Shown here in pieces: positions 21,893 to 31,420 of a stretch of 64,000 nucleotides of DNA (position 1 is its first letter; each line of letters begins with the position of its first letter). Made by a program: the position numbers and the translations under genes. The notes beneath the pieces were generated by a model, which saw only the letters and a program-made list of their open reading frames with translations, was not told the origin of the DNA and made no database searches. Source of the DNA: Flocculibacter collagenilyticus (lineage in GTDB: Bacteria > Pseudomonadota > Gammaproteobacteria > Enterobacterales > Alteromonadaceae); the NCBI RefSeq assembly GCF_016469335.1, contig NZ_CP059888.1:2108001-2172000 (forward strand). The letters are read 5' to 3'.

Positions 21893-21928
21893 CCCAGCTG
21901 CTTTGTAACCGAGCGAAAACACTTATTT

Positions 21929-21960
21929 AGAACCTTCCTTGTGAAGGTTCTTTGTGTTTT
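21929..21960 (+). terminator. Rho-independent terminator after cspD
   Basis: Stem AGAACCTTC / GAAGGTTCT (21929-21937 and 21943-21951) with loop CTTGT, then TTGTGTTTT. Confidence 0.85.
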
Positions 21961-22649
21961 ACAGCTCCGTAAATTTTCCCTAATTAATCCCCTATCTATA
22001 TCTTATTATTCTTATTCAACCAGAAAAATCCTGACTAATCATACATCTATACCAGTGCCCAATATTCTTCTAGTTTATTCAGTAATAGTCATTCTTATGA
22101 CATCCGTTTGCGTCATAAATTTTATAATACATGTTTTGTAACAATTTGATTTATGCCTATTGGCATCATAAAAAGGCAAAAAGAAGTAAATAGTTTTACC
22201 TAAAAAGGGGAAATTTATATTTTAACTTTTATACTAAATGGAAAGGATTCTATACATTAAGATACCCATTGTTTGTGAGTTGCATTAGAAAAGCTTCAAT
22301 TTCAAATTTAAAAAAGCCTCTTTTCTTGTGTACATAACTAGATAATTTTTATAGAAAAATCAATTATCGTATAATTTTATTTACAGTAAATCCCTCTAAT
22401 ACTGATGCAACCCTATCTGTTTCAGGCGTTTTCCTTTCTAAATACAATAATTGATTAATAACATTGGGGAGCCAGTTAGCAATTGTTCGCTTGAAATAGA
22501 TAGAGGCTGTCACGAAATCTGTGTAACTGCCTCTGCAATCGCTAGCCTAAATAACATTAATGAGAGGTAACATTAATGCGAGCTGTTGTGATGATCCTAC
22601 ATTAAGCCCGCATCAATATGCCTAAGCGTAAAATACGTGACTGTTTCTA
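21961..22649. other. gene-free AT-rich spacer
   Basis: About 690 bases between the cspD terminator and the end of the Gld-like operon. An open frame at 21941-22141 starts inside the terminator and has no family likeness, so I do not call it. The right part holds an imperfect palindrome (22503-22533) and two copies of TAACATTAATG about 20 bases apart (22550-22580). It may be a scar of past insertions. Confidence 0.6.
22503..22533. repeat. imperfect palindrome resembling an IS terminal repeat
   Basis: GAGGCTGTCACGAAATC followed by TGTGTAACTGCCTC. The outer GAGGC / GCCTC and the inner CAC / GTG pair. The string AGTTACACAG...GACAGCCTC on the minus strand resembles, from memory, the ends of IS256-family elements. 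No transposase coding sequence is next to it, so at best it is a relic. Low confidence. Confidence 0.3.
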
Positions 22650-23798
22650 TTAACCAGCCGCTTCAACAGCTGTATCGCCTGTTTCACTCTGATTGACGGG
22701 AGCAAGAAAGTCTTCCGAAGATTTGTTTAATTGGTCGTAAGTAAACTTATTAATTTCATAATACCAATTTGCTAATTTGCTTTCTTCATCGCTATCTTCA
22801 ACCGCAACAAAATAACGTTCATTATCGATGCCATCGGACTCGTTAACTATTCCTTTATATAAAAGAAGTAATACTTCCCTTCCACTATATAGCTCTATAT
22901 TTATCTGTGTTGCTGGTTCTAAGCTATCTAAGTTAACGGCCGTCGCCTGAGCATTACGTTCGTCATTCTGCTTATTCAATTTAGGGAAGACACTTTCAAT
23001 GCTCAGCTCTGCAATACTTCTAGCTAACGCATTGAGTATCCCTTCGTATTGAAGCACTCGGCCTTCGGGCATATCGTTCATCACAAAATTACTATCTGCT
23101 TCATTTTGCTTGCTAACCGTCAACTCATTAGGCTTTATTACGCTTGAATTGGACTCGGATTGAATGCTCGTAATTTGCTTAATTTGTTCATGCTCAAAAG
23201 TAAAAAGGGCTTTTACAATCCAATCTTCAGCGTGGGTAGGTGTGGTAATTTGCCGATCAATCAGCCAAGTTTGATTATCGTCTTGTATCCTTGCATATTG
23301 GCCATTGCCTCCTTTAGCTTTGTTTCCAAGAATAATTGAGAACATAGGGTTATTCTGACGGGTATCACTCTTAACTAAATTGACTTGAGTTGGCTGAAAA
23401 TCGTTCACTGTACCATTTTCCCCTTCCGCACTTTCGGTATCATCCGCTACACTTGCTAGCCCTAAGTATTTATGTTTTTGAGGATCGCTTGTTTTAGCTT
23501 CAACTTTTTTTGCTGATTTAATCTGACCTATAAACGCTGACAATTTTGCTCTATCAGCAGGGTAGCCATTCAAATTAGTGATGAGCCAATTACCATTATG
23601 ATTTTTAGCGTTAACTATTAACTCATCATTTTTTCTTAGCTCAATTTCACTTAGCTCAGCGCCCAACACTCCCACTTCAGCGGCCAAATATTCAGCTTCA
23701 AAGTGTGATGTTCCTTGATCCTGCATGGACAGAAACAGCCCTAAAGCTCCCAGCAATAGCGCTAAAATTATTAACTTAAAAAATGTATTGAAACCCAT
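22650..23798 (-). CDS. DUF4340 domain protein of Gld-like ABC operon
   Basis: 382 residues. The N-terminal helix (FFKLIILALLLGALGLFLS) anchors it to the inner membrane; the rest is periplasmic beta-rich sequence typical of DUF4340 (ELRKNDELIVNAKNHNGNWLITNLNGYPADRAKLSAF type repeats, with later segments DNQTWLIDRQ and VNLDSLEPATQINIELYSGRE). Proteins of this kind are often encoded next to GldG-like ABC components and their role is unknown. It is the last gene of the operon, 10 bases after the GldG-like gene. An unusual low-complexity insert of Ser, Glu and Asn lies around residues 200-280. Confidence 0.82.
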   Translation of the reverse strand: MGFNTFFKLIILALLLGALGLFLSMQDQGTSHFEAEYLAAEVGVLGAELSEIELRKNDELIVNAKNHNGNWLITNLNGYPADRAKLSAFIGQIKSAKKVEAKTSDPQKHKYLGLASVADDTESAEGENGTVNDFQPTQVNLVKSDTRQNNPMFSIILGNKAKGGNGQYARIQDDNQTWLIDRQITTPTHAEDWIVKALFTFEHEQIKQITSIQSESNSSVIKPNELTVSKQNEADSNFVMNDMPEGRVLQYEGILNALARSIAELSIESVFPKLNKQNDERNAQATAVNLDSLEPATQINIELYSGREVLLLLYKGIVNESDGIDNERYFVAVEDSDEESKLANWYYEINKFTYDQLNKSSEDFLAPVNQSETGDTAVEAAG

Positions 23799-23808
23799 TA
23801 CAGTCTCC

Positions 23809-25659
23809 TTATTTAGACTCTGTAGGATGAGCTGATTGTCTTCTTAGCGCTTTTCTAGCGATGAAAACCAACAATAAAATGAGTACCAAAGGCGCCACAG
23901 CAATATTTAAAAACTTTAAAACACTGCCCAAGTTTTCGATATCTTTGTCTAATTGATGGCGAACTTCCCTTAATTCTTTGCGAATTGATAGCTTTTCTTC
24001 CATAAATTGGTTGATTGCTGCTTCTTGTTCCGCACTTAATGTAAGCATGCCAGCATCGGCTTGTTGTGCTTGAAGTTCATTTAACTGTCTTTCTGCATTC
24101 GCTAGCCTTTCTTCTAGTTCCTGCTCTTTTGCTCTGAACTTTGCTTCAGCCTCTATCGTTAACTGTTCAACTACATCAAAGGGGCGAGCGTAACGCCCTC
24201 GTCCACGCACACTAATAAGACTACTTGTACCACCCAAGCTTTCAATGAGATTAGTTGCAAAATCACCGTTGTTTGCAAAGGGCTGGAGCACCATTGAACC
24301 AAAAAAGTTCTGTGTATTTACCCAAAACCTATCTGTCAAAATATCCGTATCTGCCACCACAATAATTTGTGCGTTTTTTGTAGCAGTGAGATGCCCCGCT
24401 TTATCTATTCCTTCAGGAACGGCATCAAATGCGCTGTTTATTGTTCCCTCTATTCTTGCTGCTAACGTAAATTCGCTATTTTGGGCGCTAAATGCTTTCA
24501 ATAGCTGTTCTGGATTACGGCTTTGCATAGCATATAGGCTGGCATCAAACGTACTTGCGTAATTAGAGCTACTTAACAACGTTGTAAATTGAGCTGTTGC
24601 ATTATTTAATTTAGATAGCACACCAAACGATGCGCCGTTAATCGATTCTAATCCCGCCGTTACAACGTCTTCTTCGTCAATATTTTCACGGTGCAAACCA
24701 ATAAAACCTAAGTGACGCCCTACACCACCACTTGGCATTCTAATTTCCAACCCCTTTGCAGCGTCAAGTATTACTTTTGAAGGGTCAAATGCAATTCCCC
24801 ATGCGTCTAGCAGCTTCTTCATATCAGAGCTATTGGCCATCCCCATCCCATTTGCCATATCGGATTCAGCATGAGGATCTAAATAAGCCACCACTTTTCC
24901 ACCCGAAAGCACATATTGATCAATCGCATAAAGCAATTCTTCACTTAGTTGTTTTGGATGGACCAACATTAATACGTTGGTAGACTTCGGAATAACAGTT
25001 GTATCATTAGCTAAAATCTCGGTTTGATACAGTTGATCCAGTTGTTGATAAATAGCCCATGGCGGTTCCATTCCGCCAGTCATTGGGTTCTGGCCACCTT
25101 CAATATTAAGGCTCGAAATTATACTTACTTTAATGGGTTCAGGATTGCTAAGTTTATGTATCAACTTAGATATTTCATATTCAAGAAACGCTTCTTGTTG
25201 AGGGTCAAAAAAACCGATAATTTCTTGATCGTCTAATGAGTTTGTCGCCCCTAAACCAAAATATAAATTGTCGCCAAGTCCTCCAATATTAGCTGCCGTC
25301 AATCCAAATTCAGCTGCTCTGTCTTCTGCTTCAGAAAATGGCTCAGGATCGATAATTTTAATACTAATGTTACCGTCACTATGGCGTTGATATTCTTCCA
25401 ACAACGCTTTTACTCTGGCCGCATAGTTACGCAGTTGTGGAATGCCTTCTGACGCTTTATCTGAAAAGAAAAAATATAAGTTGATTGGCTCGTTTAACTC
25501 GCCTAATAAGGATTTTGTGCCCTCGCTGATTGAATAAATATTATCTTCGGTTAAATCTATTTTAGCTTTATCAAACAGTACGTTATTAACTAACACTGCG
25601 GCTAAAAATAAAATAAAAATAACGAACAATGCTAACGAGTTGGAAATTTTATTTTTCAT
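23809..25659 (-). CDS. GldG-like ABC-type transport auxiliary protein
   Basis: 616 residues. It starts with a membrane helix (ALFVIFILFLAAVLVNNVLF), followed by the GldG/ABC_transp_aux domain (DLTEDNIYSISEGTKSLLGELNEPINLYFFFSD, IKIIDPEPFSEAEDRA, then VLMLVHPKQLSEELLYAIDQYVLSGGKVVAYLDPHAE). A strongly charged coiled coil spans about residues 510-580, and a C-terminal helix (FLNIAVAPLVLILLLVFIARKAL) follows. In Bacteroidetes GldG works with GldA and GldF in gliding; in proteobacteria the operon is widespread without a proven role. Located 20 bases after the permease gene. Confidence 0.88.
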   Translation of the reverse strand: MKNKISNSLALFVIFILFLAAVLVNNVLFDKAKIDLTEDNIYSISEGTKSLLGELNEPINLYFFFSDKASEGIPQLRNYAARVKALLEEYQRHSDGNISIKIIDPEPFSEAEDRAAEFGLTAANIGGLGDNLYFGLGATNSLDDQEIIGFFDPQQEAFLEYEISKLIHKLSNPEPIKVSIISSLNIEGGQNPMTGGMEPPWAIYQQLDQLYQTEILANDTTVIPKSTNVLMLVHPKQLSEELLYAIDQYVLSGGKVVAYLDPHAESDMANGMGMANSSDMKKLLDAWGIAFDPSKVILDAAKGLEIRMPSGGVGRHLGFIGLHRENIDEEDVVTAGLESINGASFGVLSKLNNATAQFTTLLSSSNYASTFDASLYAMQSRNPEQLLKAFSAQNSEFTLAARIEGTINSAFDAVPEGIDKAGHLTATKNAQIIVVADTDILTDRFWVNTQNFFGSMVLQPFANNGDFATNLIESLGGTSSLISVRGRGRYARPFDVVEQLTIEAEAKFRAKEQELEERLANAERQLNELQAQQADAGMLTLSAEQEAAINQFMEEKLSIRKELREVRHQLDKDIENLGSVLKFLNIAVAPLVLILLLVFIARKALRRQSAHPTESK

Positions 25660-25679
25660 TAATCTATTCCCTTACTGCT

Positions 25680-26420
25680 TTAATCTGCTTTTCGTTGTTC
25701 AATAATTAATAAACCTGCGTATAACCACGCGGTAATTAGAATTGCAAAATAGCCAACGTCTTTTAGTCCTATCACTCCCTTCGCCATATTATCAAAATGG
25801 GTTAAAAAGCTGAGTGACGCTAATGTATCTAACAGCACACTGGGTAACCAACCTTTAAACGCTTCAAGTACTATATCAGTGCCAGCCAGCACAAAAAGAA
25901 AGCTCACTACTACTGCTAATATAAATGCGACTACTTGGCTTTTGGATAACGCTGACATACAGATACCTATTGCTAACAAAGCCCCAGACATTAACCAACT
26001 TCCAATGTACGCCGCTAAAATAACACCATTGTCTGGATGGCCGAGATAGTTCACGGTCAACCACAATGGAAATGTCATCACAAGTGACAGCCCAAGAATC
26101 GCCCATCCAGCCAAAAATTTAGCTAGCATTGCTTGCATGGTTGTCACTGGCAATGTCATCAATAATTCAATGGTGCCACTTTTGCGCTCTTCCGACCAAG
26201 CTCGCATTGCCATTGCAGGAACTAGAAATAGATATAACCAAGGATGAAAATTAAAAAACGGTAACAAGTCAGCTTGTCCTCGCTCATAAAAGTTCCCCAT
26301 GTAAAATGTGAACACGCCACTCATTATTAAAAAGATGGCAATAAACACATAAGCTACTGGCGTAGCAAAAAACGAAGCGAACTCACGCTTACATAAAATT
26401 TGAGTCATATTCACCGACAT
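25680..26420 (-). CDS. GldF-like ABC transporter permease
   Basis: 246 residues, six predicted membrane helices. It is an ABC-2 type permease: ILCKREFASFFATPVAYVFIAIFLIMSG at the N terminus and WSEERKSGTIELLMTLPVT, a signature of NosY/GldF-type permeases, after the second helix. It pairs with the ATPase one base upstream and with the GldG-like auxiliary protein downstream. The transported substrate is unknown. Confidence 0.9.
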   Translation of the reverse strand: MSVNMTQILCKREFASFFATPVAYVFIAIFLIMSGVFTFYMGNFYERGQADLLPFFNFHPWLYLFLVPAMAMRAWSEERKSGTIELLMTLPVTTMQAMLAKFLAGWAILGLSLVMTFPLWLTVNYLGHPDNGVILAAYIGSWLMSGALLAIGICMSALSKSQVVAFILAVVVSFLFVLAGTDIVLEAFKGWLPSVLLDTLASLSFLTHFDNMAKGVIGLKDVGYFAILITAWLYAGLLIIEQRKAD

Positions 26421-26421
26421 C

Positions 26422-27357
26422 TTAGCTCACCTCTTCTAACTGATTTTTGTCTACTGTGAGATCTCTAAATACATCATCCAGCCGTCCTTTTTCTGCATAA
26501 ATAGTTTCAATTCGCCAATTATTTGTTTGAATAAACTCAAATACACGATGAAAAATAACAGCACCCTTTTCTGGAAATATTGTTAATTTATCTCCGTTCA
26601 GCTCAATACTTTCAACACCCTCTAATGCAAGCACGGAATCAACATCTTGATTTAAGTGGGCTAGCTCTACAGTCACTGCATGCTGGTATTTTGAAAGGTT
26701 TCTCAATGCTTCTGGCGTACCGTCAAACAACTTTTGACCACTGGCAATAATCACGGCTCTATTACACACCGCAGTGACTTCCTCAAGTATGTGGGTTGAA
26801 ACAATCACTATTTTATCTTTAGATAAGTTTTGAATTAGCTTTCGCACATGATGCTTTTGATTAGGATCTAAACCGTCTGTCGGTTCATCTAAAATTAAGA
26901 CTTTTGGGTCGTGAATAATTGCCTGCGCTAAACCCACTCTTCGTTTGAAACCTTTTGATAAGTTTTCAATTGGCCTATGTAATACTGACTGCAATTCAAC
27001 ATCAGCGATGACTTTTTTAATTCGCTCAGCTTTAAACGCGCCAGTTAACCCCCTCACATCTGCAATAAAGTTTAAAAACTGCGCCGGTGTCATATCACCG
27101 TATGCTGGCGCGCCCTCAGGCAAGTAACCTATTAGTTGTTTAACTTGCAGGCTATGATGTTCAATATTAAGTCCACAAATTTCTATCGTTCCACTGCTGG
27201 CTTCAAGAAATCCTGTTAACATTTTCATGGTAGTCGATTTTCCAGCACCGTTAGGTCCTAAAAACCCTATCACTTCACCTTCGTTAACCGTAAAAGAAAG
27301 GTCTTTGACCGCGCAATATTCGTCAAAGTACTTTGTTAATTGATCTATTTTGATCAT
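26422..27357 (-). CDS. GldA-like ABC transporter ATP-binding protein
   Basis: 311 residues. Walker A is GFLGPNGAGKSTTMKML, Q-loop is IGYLPEG, the signature is NLSKGFKRRVGLAQAI, Walker B is VLILDEPTDGLDPNQ and the H-loop is VSTHILEEV. An extra C-terminal domain (about residues 225-311) is typical of ABC-2 ATPases such as NatA, CcmA and GldA. It is the first gene of a four-gene operon (ATPase, permease, GldG-like, DUF4340) with gaps of 1, 20 and 10 bases. Confidence 0.93.
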   Translation of the reverse strand: MIKIDQLTKYFDEYCAVKDLSFTVNEGEVIGFLGPNGAGKSTTMKMLTGFLEASSGTIEICGLNIEHHSLQVKQLIGYLPEGAPAYGDMTPAQFLNFIADVRGLTGAFKAERIKKVIADVELQSVLHRPIENLSKGFKRRVGLAQAIIHDPKVLILDEPTDGLDPNQKHHVRKLIQNLSKDKIVIVSTHILEEVTAVCNRAVIIASGQKLFDGTPEALRNLSKYQHAVTVELAHLNQDVDSVLALEGVESIELNGDKLTIFPEKGAVIFHRVFEFIQTNNWRIETIYAEKGRLDDVFRDLTVDKNQLEEVS

Positions 27358-27705
27358 GACTTTTCTTTTCCTTCTAAAATCAGACCTATCTAGTTTTTAT
27401 TATTTACTTGGCTTAGATTGTTTGACTCTACAAAAGTGCCATTAAACTACACATTTAATCGCGCTAATGTCATTTTGAGCAAAAATATAAGAATCTTTAA
27501 GATAAATTCAATACCTTTTACTCGTTAAATGTCTTATTTATTTAGCAATAATCCAATCCATGTTGATTGGTTGCATTTTAACCACCCATACAGTTATCTA
27601 ATACAAATACTAGTAGGATTTTATAAACTTCCTATTTAAAATGCTTTTTACTACGCTATTTTTGTTCATTAGTTAATTTTTACTACATTATATAGGCTCA
27701 ATAGT
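27358..27705. other. divergent promoter spacer
   Basis: 348 AT-rich bases between the start of the Gld-like operon (minus) and trmO (plus). No gene, tRNA or strong hairpin seen. It must contain both promoters, but no boxes stand out clearly from the AT background. Confidence 0.5.
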
Positions 27706-28419
27706 TTGGAACAGCAATACAATATAAGTCCCATTGGATACATTCGTTCTCCATATAAGCAAAAGTTTTCAATCCCTCGTCAACCTAGGCTAATCAATGA
27801 AGCCAGAGCCGTATTAGAATTTATTCCTCCTTTTATTAACCGAGACGCCTTACGAGGAATTGAAGAGTTCAGTCATTTATGGTTAATGTTTATTTTTCAT
27901 GAGAATACCGAAAAAGGCTGGTCACACATGGTTAGACCCCCTCGCCTTGGCGGAAACGAACGTAAAGGTGTATTCGCCACTCGGGCTTCATTTCGTCCAA
28001 ATGGTATTGGTATGTCAGCGGTTGAGTTAATTGACGTTCATGCGTCAAAAGGCAAACTAAGTTTAGAAATTGGCGGCGTAGATTTGTTAGATAACACACC
28101 AATCATAGACATTAAACCCTATATTCCATACTCCGATGCTATTGTAGAAGCCAGCGGTGGGTTTGCTGACACAAGACCAGAAACAGGAATGACCGTTTCA
28201 TTTTCGGAACAAGCCACTCAGGCCTGCGAACAAAATATTGCCCAATATCCTGTGCTTAAAACCTTTATTGAAAAACTACTAAAACAAGATCCACGCCCGG
28301 CTTATAAAAAAAATAAGCCCACCGAGCAAACTTATGGTGTAGATTTGTATGAATTTAACGTTAAGTGGACAGTCGAGGCAAACCATAATCATGTTACTGA
28401 AATTATTAAATATAAATAA
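27706..28419 (+). CDS. trmO: tRNA (N6-threonylcarbamoyladenosine-37 N6)-methyltransferase TrmO
   Basis: 237 residues. TrmO (TsaA, YaeB) adds a methyl group from SAM to t6A37 in tRNA-Thr. Family marks: ISPIGYIRSPYKQKFSIPRQP at the N terminus, LRGIEEFSHLWLMFIFHEN, FATRASFRPNGIGMSAVELIDV, LLDNTPIIDIKPYIPYSD, and a C-terminal TrmO_C region ending QDPRPAYKK...YGVDLYEFNVKW. The start is TTG at 27706 (AGG nine bases upstream); no in-frame ATG precedes the conserved motif. Its 3' end overlaps the following kelch gene by 29 bases. Confidence 0.95.
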   Translation: MEQQYNISPIGYIRSPYKQKFSIPRQPRLINEARAVLEFIPPFINRDALRGIEEFSHLWLMFIFHENTEKGWSHMVRPPRLGGNERKGVFATRASFRPNGIGMSAVELIDVHASKGKLSLEIGGVDLLDNTPIIDIKPYIPYSDAIVEASGGFADTRPETGMTVSFSEQATQACEQNIAQYPVLKTFIEKLLKQDPRPAYKKNKPTEQTYGVDLYEFNVKWTVEANHNHVTEIIKYK

Positions 28420-29497
28420 ATTAATTATTGTTTGTTTTTTGATGCTAATAACGAGTCTTATTAATCAAAACTCGTTTGCTAAAAATGTGGATGAAATTGC
28501 TTGGCCATCAATGCCTGAGCCCGTCTCAAATAACGCTGTAACAAAAGTGACGACCAAAAATGGCAGTTATTTAATTAGCTTTATGGGCTTGGGGAAAAAT
28601 AAAACGTATAAAGATGTGCACAATAAAGTGTGGGCATTAAAAATTGGGGAGCCAACATGGCAAGAAAAAACACCTGTCCCAAGCAGTTTAAATATAAAAG
28701 GAAGGCTGGCCAGTATAGCAACATCCATTAACGACAAAGCCTATATATTTGGTGGATATACCGTTGCGAAAGACCATAGTGAAATATCCACACCCGACGT
28801 TTACCAATACGATATAGAAACTGACACATATACCCAGTTAGCAAACATGCCCGTTCCCGTAGACGATAGTATTGCATTACCTTATCAAGACCGTTACATC
28901 TACTTAATTAGTGGCTGGCACAATGACGGTAACGTAAATCTGGTACAACTGTTTGATACACATACTAATACGTGGGCACAGGCCTCGCCTTACTTAGCCG
29001 AACCGGTATTTGGTCATGCGGGTGGTATTGTAGGTAATAAAATGGTGGTATGTGACGGTGTAAAAGTAGTACCAGAAAAGTTTAAACGCAGAACGTTTAG
29101 CGCTGCGCTTCAATGTAGAATGGGCATTATTGATAACACCAATCCAACTAAAATAGATTGGCGATTAATGTCACATCCAACGGGTAAAGCAAGATATAGA
29201 ATGGCTGCAACTGGCGCTGAAATTGGCAAAAATCAATATATTGTTTTTACCGGTGGTTCAACTAACCCCTACAACTATAATGGTATTGGCTATAACGGTT
29301 CACCCTCTCAACCAAGCAATGCCTTTTGGTTGTTTAATTTACAAACCCAAAGCTGGCGATATGTTACCAACCGTTCAATTAGAACCATGGACCACCGCGG
29401 GTTAATTCATCACAATGAGACATTTTTAACTATCGGTGGTATGACGAATGAACAACAAGTATTAGATATTGTTGTATCTCGTAAATTAGCGCTTTAG
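28391..29497 (+). CDS. exported kelch-repeat beta-propeller protein
   Basis: 368 residues from the ATG at 28391, chosen because it gives a clean signal peptide (LLKLLNINKLIIVCFLMLITSLINQNSFA); an in-frame ATG at 28349 would place extra charged residues in front. Several kelch-type blades are visible: KAYIFGGYTV...VYQYDIETDTYTQLANMP, IYLISGWHNDGNVNLVQLFDTHTNTW, and YIVFTGGSTNP...FWLFNLQTQSWRYV. It resembles the NanM/YjhT family of periplasmic sialic-acid mutarotases in size and repeat style, but specificity cannot be assigned. It overlaps trmO out of frame, which implies coupling with an unrelated gene. Confidence 0.8.
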   Translation: MLLKLLNINKLIIVCFLMLITSLINQNSFAKNVDEIAWPSMPEPVSNNAVTKVTTKNGSYLISFMGLGKNKTYKDVHNKVWALKIGEPTWQEKTPVPSSLNIKGRLASIATSINDKAYIFGGYTVAKDHSEISTPDVYQYDIETDTYTQLANMPVPVDDSIALPYQDRYIYLISGWHNDGNVNLVQLFDTHTNTWAQASPYLAEPVFGHAGGIVGNKMVVCDGVKVVPEKFKRRTFSAALQCRMGIIDNTNPTKIDWRLMSHPTGKARYRMAATGAEIGKNQYIVFTGGSTNPYNYNGIGYNGSPSQPSNAFWLFNLQTQSWRYVTNRSIRTMDHRGLIHHNETFLTIGGMTNEQQVLDIVVSRKLAL

Positions 29498-29596
29498 TAT
29501 CACAACGGGCATTGATAGAATAGCCCGCTAAAAATTTAACGCTCTGGAATCTTCCAGATAATCCTAAATATAAAATGGAAATGCGGAACAAGTATA

Positions 29597-31312
29597 ATGC
29601 GTACTAGTCAATATTTATTATCAACACTGAAAGAAACACCTTCTGATGCAGAAGTTATAAGCCACCAATTAATGTTGCGTGCAGGTATGATTCGTAAACT
29701 TGCGGCAGGTTTATACACATGGTTACCCAGTGGCTTAAAAGTATTACGCAAAGTTGAGAATATTGTACGCGAAGAAATGACAAAAGCGGGTGCTATAGAA
29801 GTATTAATGCCAGTAGTACAGCCAGCAGACTTATGGGAAGAATCAGGCCGTTGGGAACAGTTTGGACCTGAGCTATTAAGAATAAACGATCGTCATCAAC
29901 GTCCGTTCGCGCTTGGCCCAACACACGAAGAAATCATTTCTGAATTAGTAAGAAAAGAAGTCAGCAGCTATAAACAGTTGCCTATGAACTTATTCCAAGT
30001 TCAAACAAAATTCCGTGACGAAGTACGCCCTCGTTTTGGCGTAATGCGTGCACGCGAATTCACCATGAAAGACGCGTATTCATTTCATTTAACGGATGAA
30101 TGTTTAGAAAAAACATACGCAAAAATGCACCAAGCCTATTGCAATATTTTCGAACGCTTAGGGTTAGACTTCCGCCCTGTATTAGCAGACACAGGCTCTA
30201 TTGGTGGTAGTCTTTCACATGAATTCCACGTACTGGCTGAATCTGGTGAAGACGCTATTGTATTTAGCTCTGATAGCGATTACGCAGCTAATATCGAAAA
30301 AGCTGAGTGCCTTGCTCCAGTAGGCGAGCGCCCTGCCCCAAGTGCAGAATTAGCAGAAGTAGCCACGCCTAATGTAAAAACCATTGATGAAGTTGCTCAA
30401 CATTTATCAGTTGATAGTACTAACATCGTGAAAACACTCATGGTGTATGGCGAAGCAGAAGAAAATGAAGCCCGCCCTGTTATCGCATTAGTAATTCGAG
30501 GCGACCATGAGCTTAACGATGTAAAAGCAGAAAAACTAGCTGGTGTGCAAACTCCGTTAGAAATGGCTTCAGACGAAGATATTCTTAAAACCACAGGTGC
30601 AAATGCAGGGTCAATTGGTCCAGTAAACTCATCAATTAAAACTTATGTTGATCGCGCTGCTGCTCACTTGGCTGACTTTGTATGTGGTGCAAATAAAAAC
30701 GATACACACTTAACAGGTGTAAATTGGGATCGCGATGTTACAGACTACAAAGTTGTAGATATCCGTAACATTGTTGAAGGCGACCCTTCACCTTGTGGTA
30801 ACGGCACTGTAAACATTAAGCGCGGTATTGAAGTTGGACATATTTTCCAACTTGGAACTAAATACTCAGAAGCAATGAAAGTGGGCGTACTGGATGAGAA
30901 CGGTAAAAATCGTTTACTCACTATGGGTTGCTACGGTATTGGTGTATCGCGCATTGTTGCCGCTGCAATTGAACAGAACCATGACAAGTTTGGTATTAAA
31001 TGGCCAGAAGCAATTGCTCCGTTCAAAGTAGCTATTGTACCAATGAATATGCATAAATCTCATCGTATTCAAGAAGTAGCAGAAAAGCTATATGAAGACT
31101 TAGTCGCTGCTGGCGTTGATGTACTGTTTGATGATCGTAAAGAACGCCCAGGCGTCATGTTCAATGACATGGAGTTAGTTGGCATTCCACACACAATCGT
31201 AATCGGTGAGCGTAACCTAGATAACCAACAAGTTGAGCACAAAAACCGTAGAAGTGGCGATAAAACGTTAGTTGATATTGAAAGTGTGCTTGATTACATC
31301 GAAGCGTTATAA
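29597..31312 (+). CDS. proS: prolyl-tRNA synthetase (bacterial type, with editing domain)
   Basis: 571 residues, the normal length. This class II enzyme charges tRNA-Pro. It has [46 protein letters not shown] at the start (cited in part), motif 2 in [27 protein letters not shown], the INS editing domain (about residues 225-395, which removes mischarged alanine), motif 3 region [20 protein letters not shown], and the C-terminal anticodon-binding domain ([35 protein letters not shown]). A GGAA-containing leader precedes the ATG. A large hairpin follows the gene. Confidence 0.98.
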   Translation: MRTSQYLLSTLKETPSDAEVISHQLMLRAGMIRKLAAGLYTWLPSGLKVLRKVENIVREEMTKAGAIEVLMPVVQPADLWEESGRWEQFGPELLRINDRHQRPFALGPTHEEIISELVRKEVSSYKQLPMNLFQVQTKFRDEVRPRFGVMRAREFTMKDAYSFHLTDECLEKTYAKMHQAYCNIFERLGLDFRPVLADTGSIGGSLSHEFHVLAESGEDAIVFSSDSDYAANIEKAECLAPVGERPAPSAELAEVATPNVKTIDEVAQHLSVDSTNIVKTLMVYGEAEENEARPVIALVIRGDHELNDVKAEKLAGVQTPLEMASDEDILKTTGANAGSIGPVNSSIKTYVDRAAAHLADFVCGANKNDTHLTGVNWDRDVTDYKVVDIRNIVEGDPSPCGNGTVNIKRGIEVGHIFQLGTKYSEAMKVGVLDENGKNRLLTMGCYGIGVSRIVAAAIEQNHDKFGIKWPEAIAPFKVAIVPMNMHKSHRIQEVAEKLYEDLVAAGVDVLFDDRKERPGVMFNDMELVGIPHTIVIGERNLDNQQVEHKNRRSGDKTLVDIESVLDYIEAL

Positions 31313-31376
31313 TAATTCCCAAGACAATTGAACTACAGACAAGCGATAAGCAACTAAATACCCTATTGCTTATATA

Positions 31377-31420
31377 AACTAGTCGCATTGCATCAGATTA
31401 TAGGTACAATGCGACTAGTT
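31377..31420. repeat. perfect 14-bp inverted repeat between convergent genes
   Basis: AACTAGTCGCATTG (31377-31390) and CAATGCGACTAGTT (31407-31420), loop 16 bases. It lies between the convergent proS and the small membrane-protein gene and covers the stop codon of the latter. There is no T-run on either side, so it may be an inefficient bidirectional terminator, an mRNA-stabilising hairpin or a protein site. Confidence 0.7.

Noticed and set aside
21941-22141. 66-codon open frame after cspD
   Set aside because: It begins inside the cspD terminator, has no ribosome-binding site and resembles no protein.
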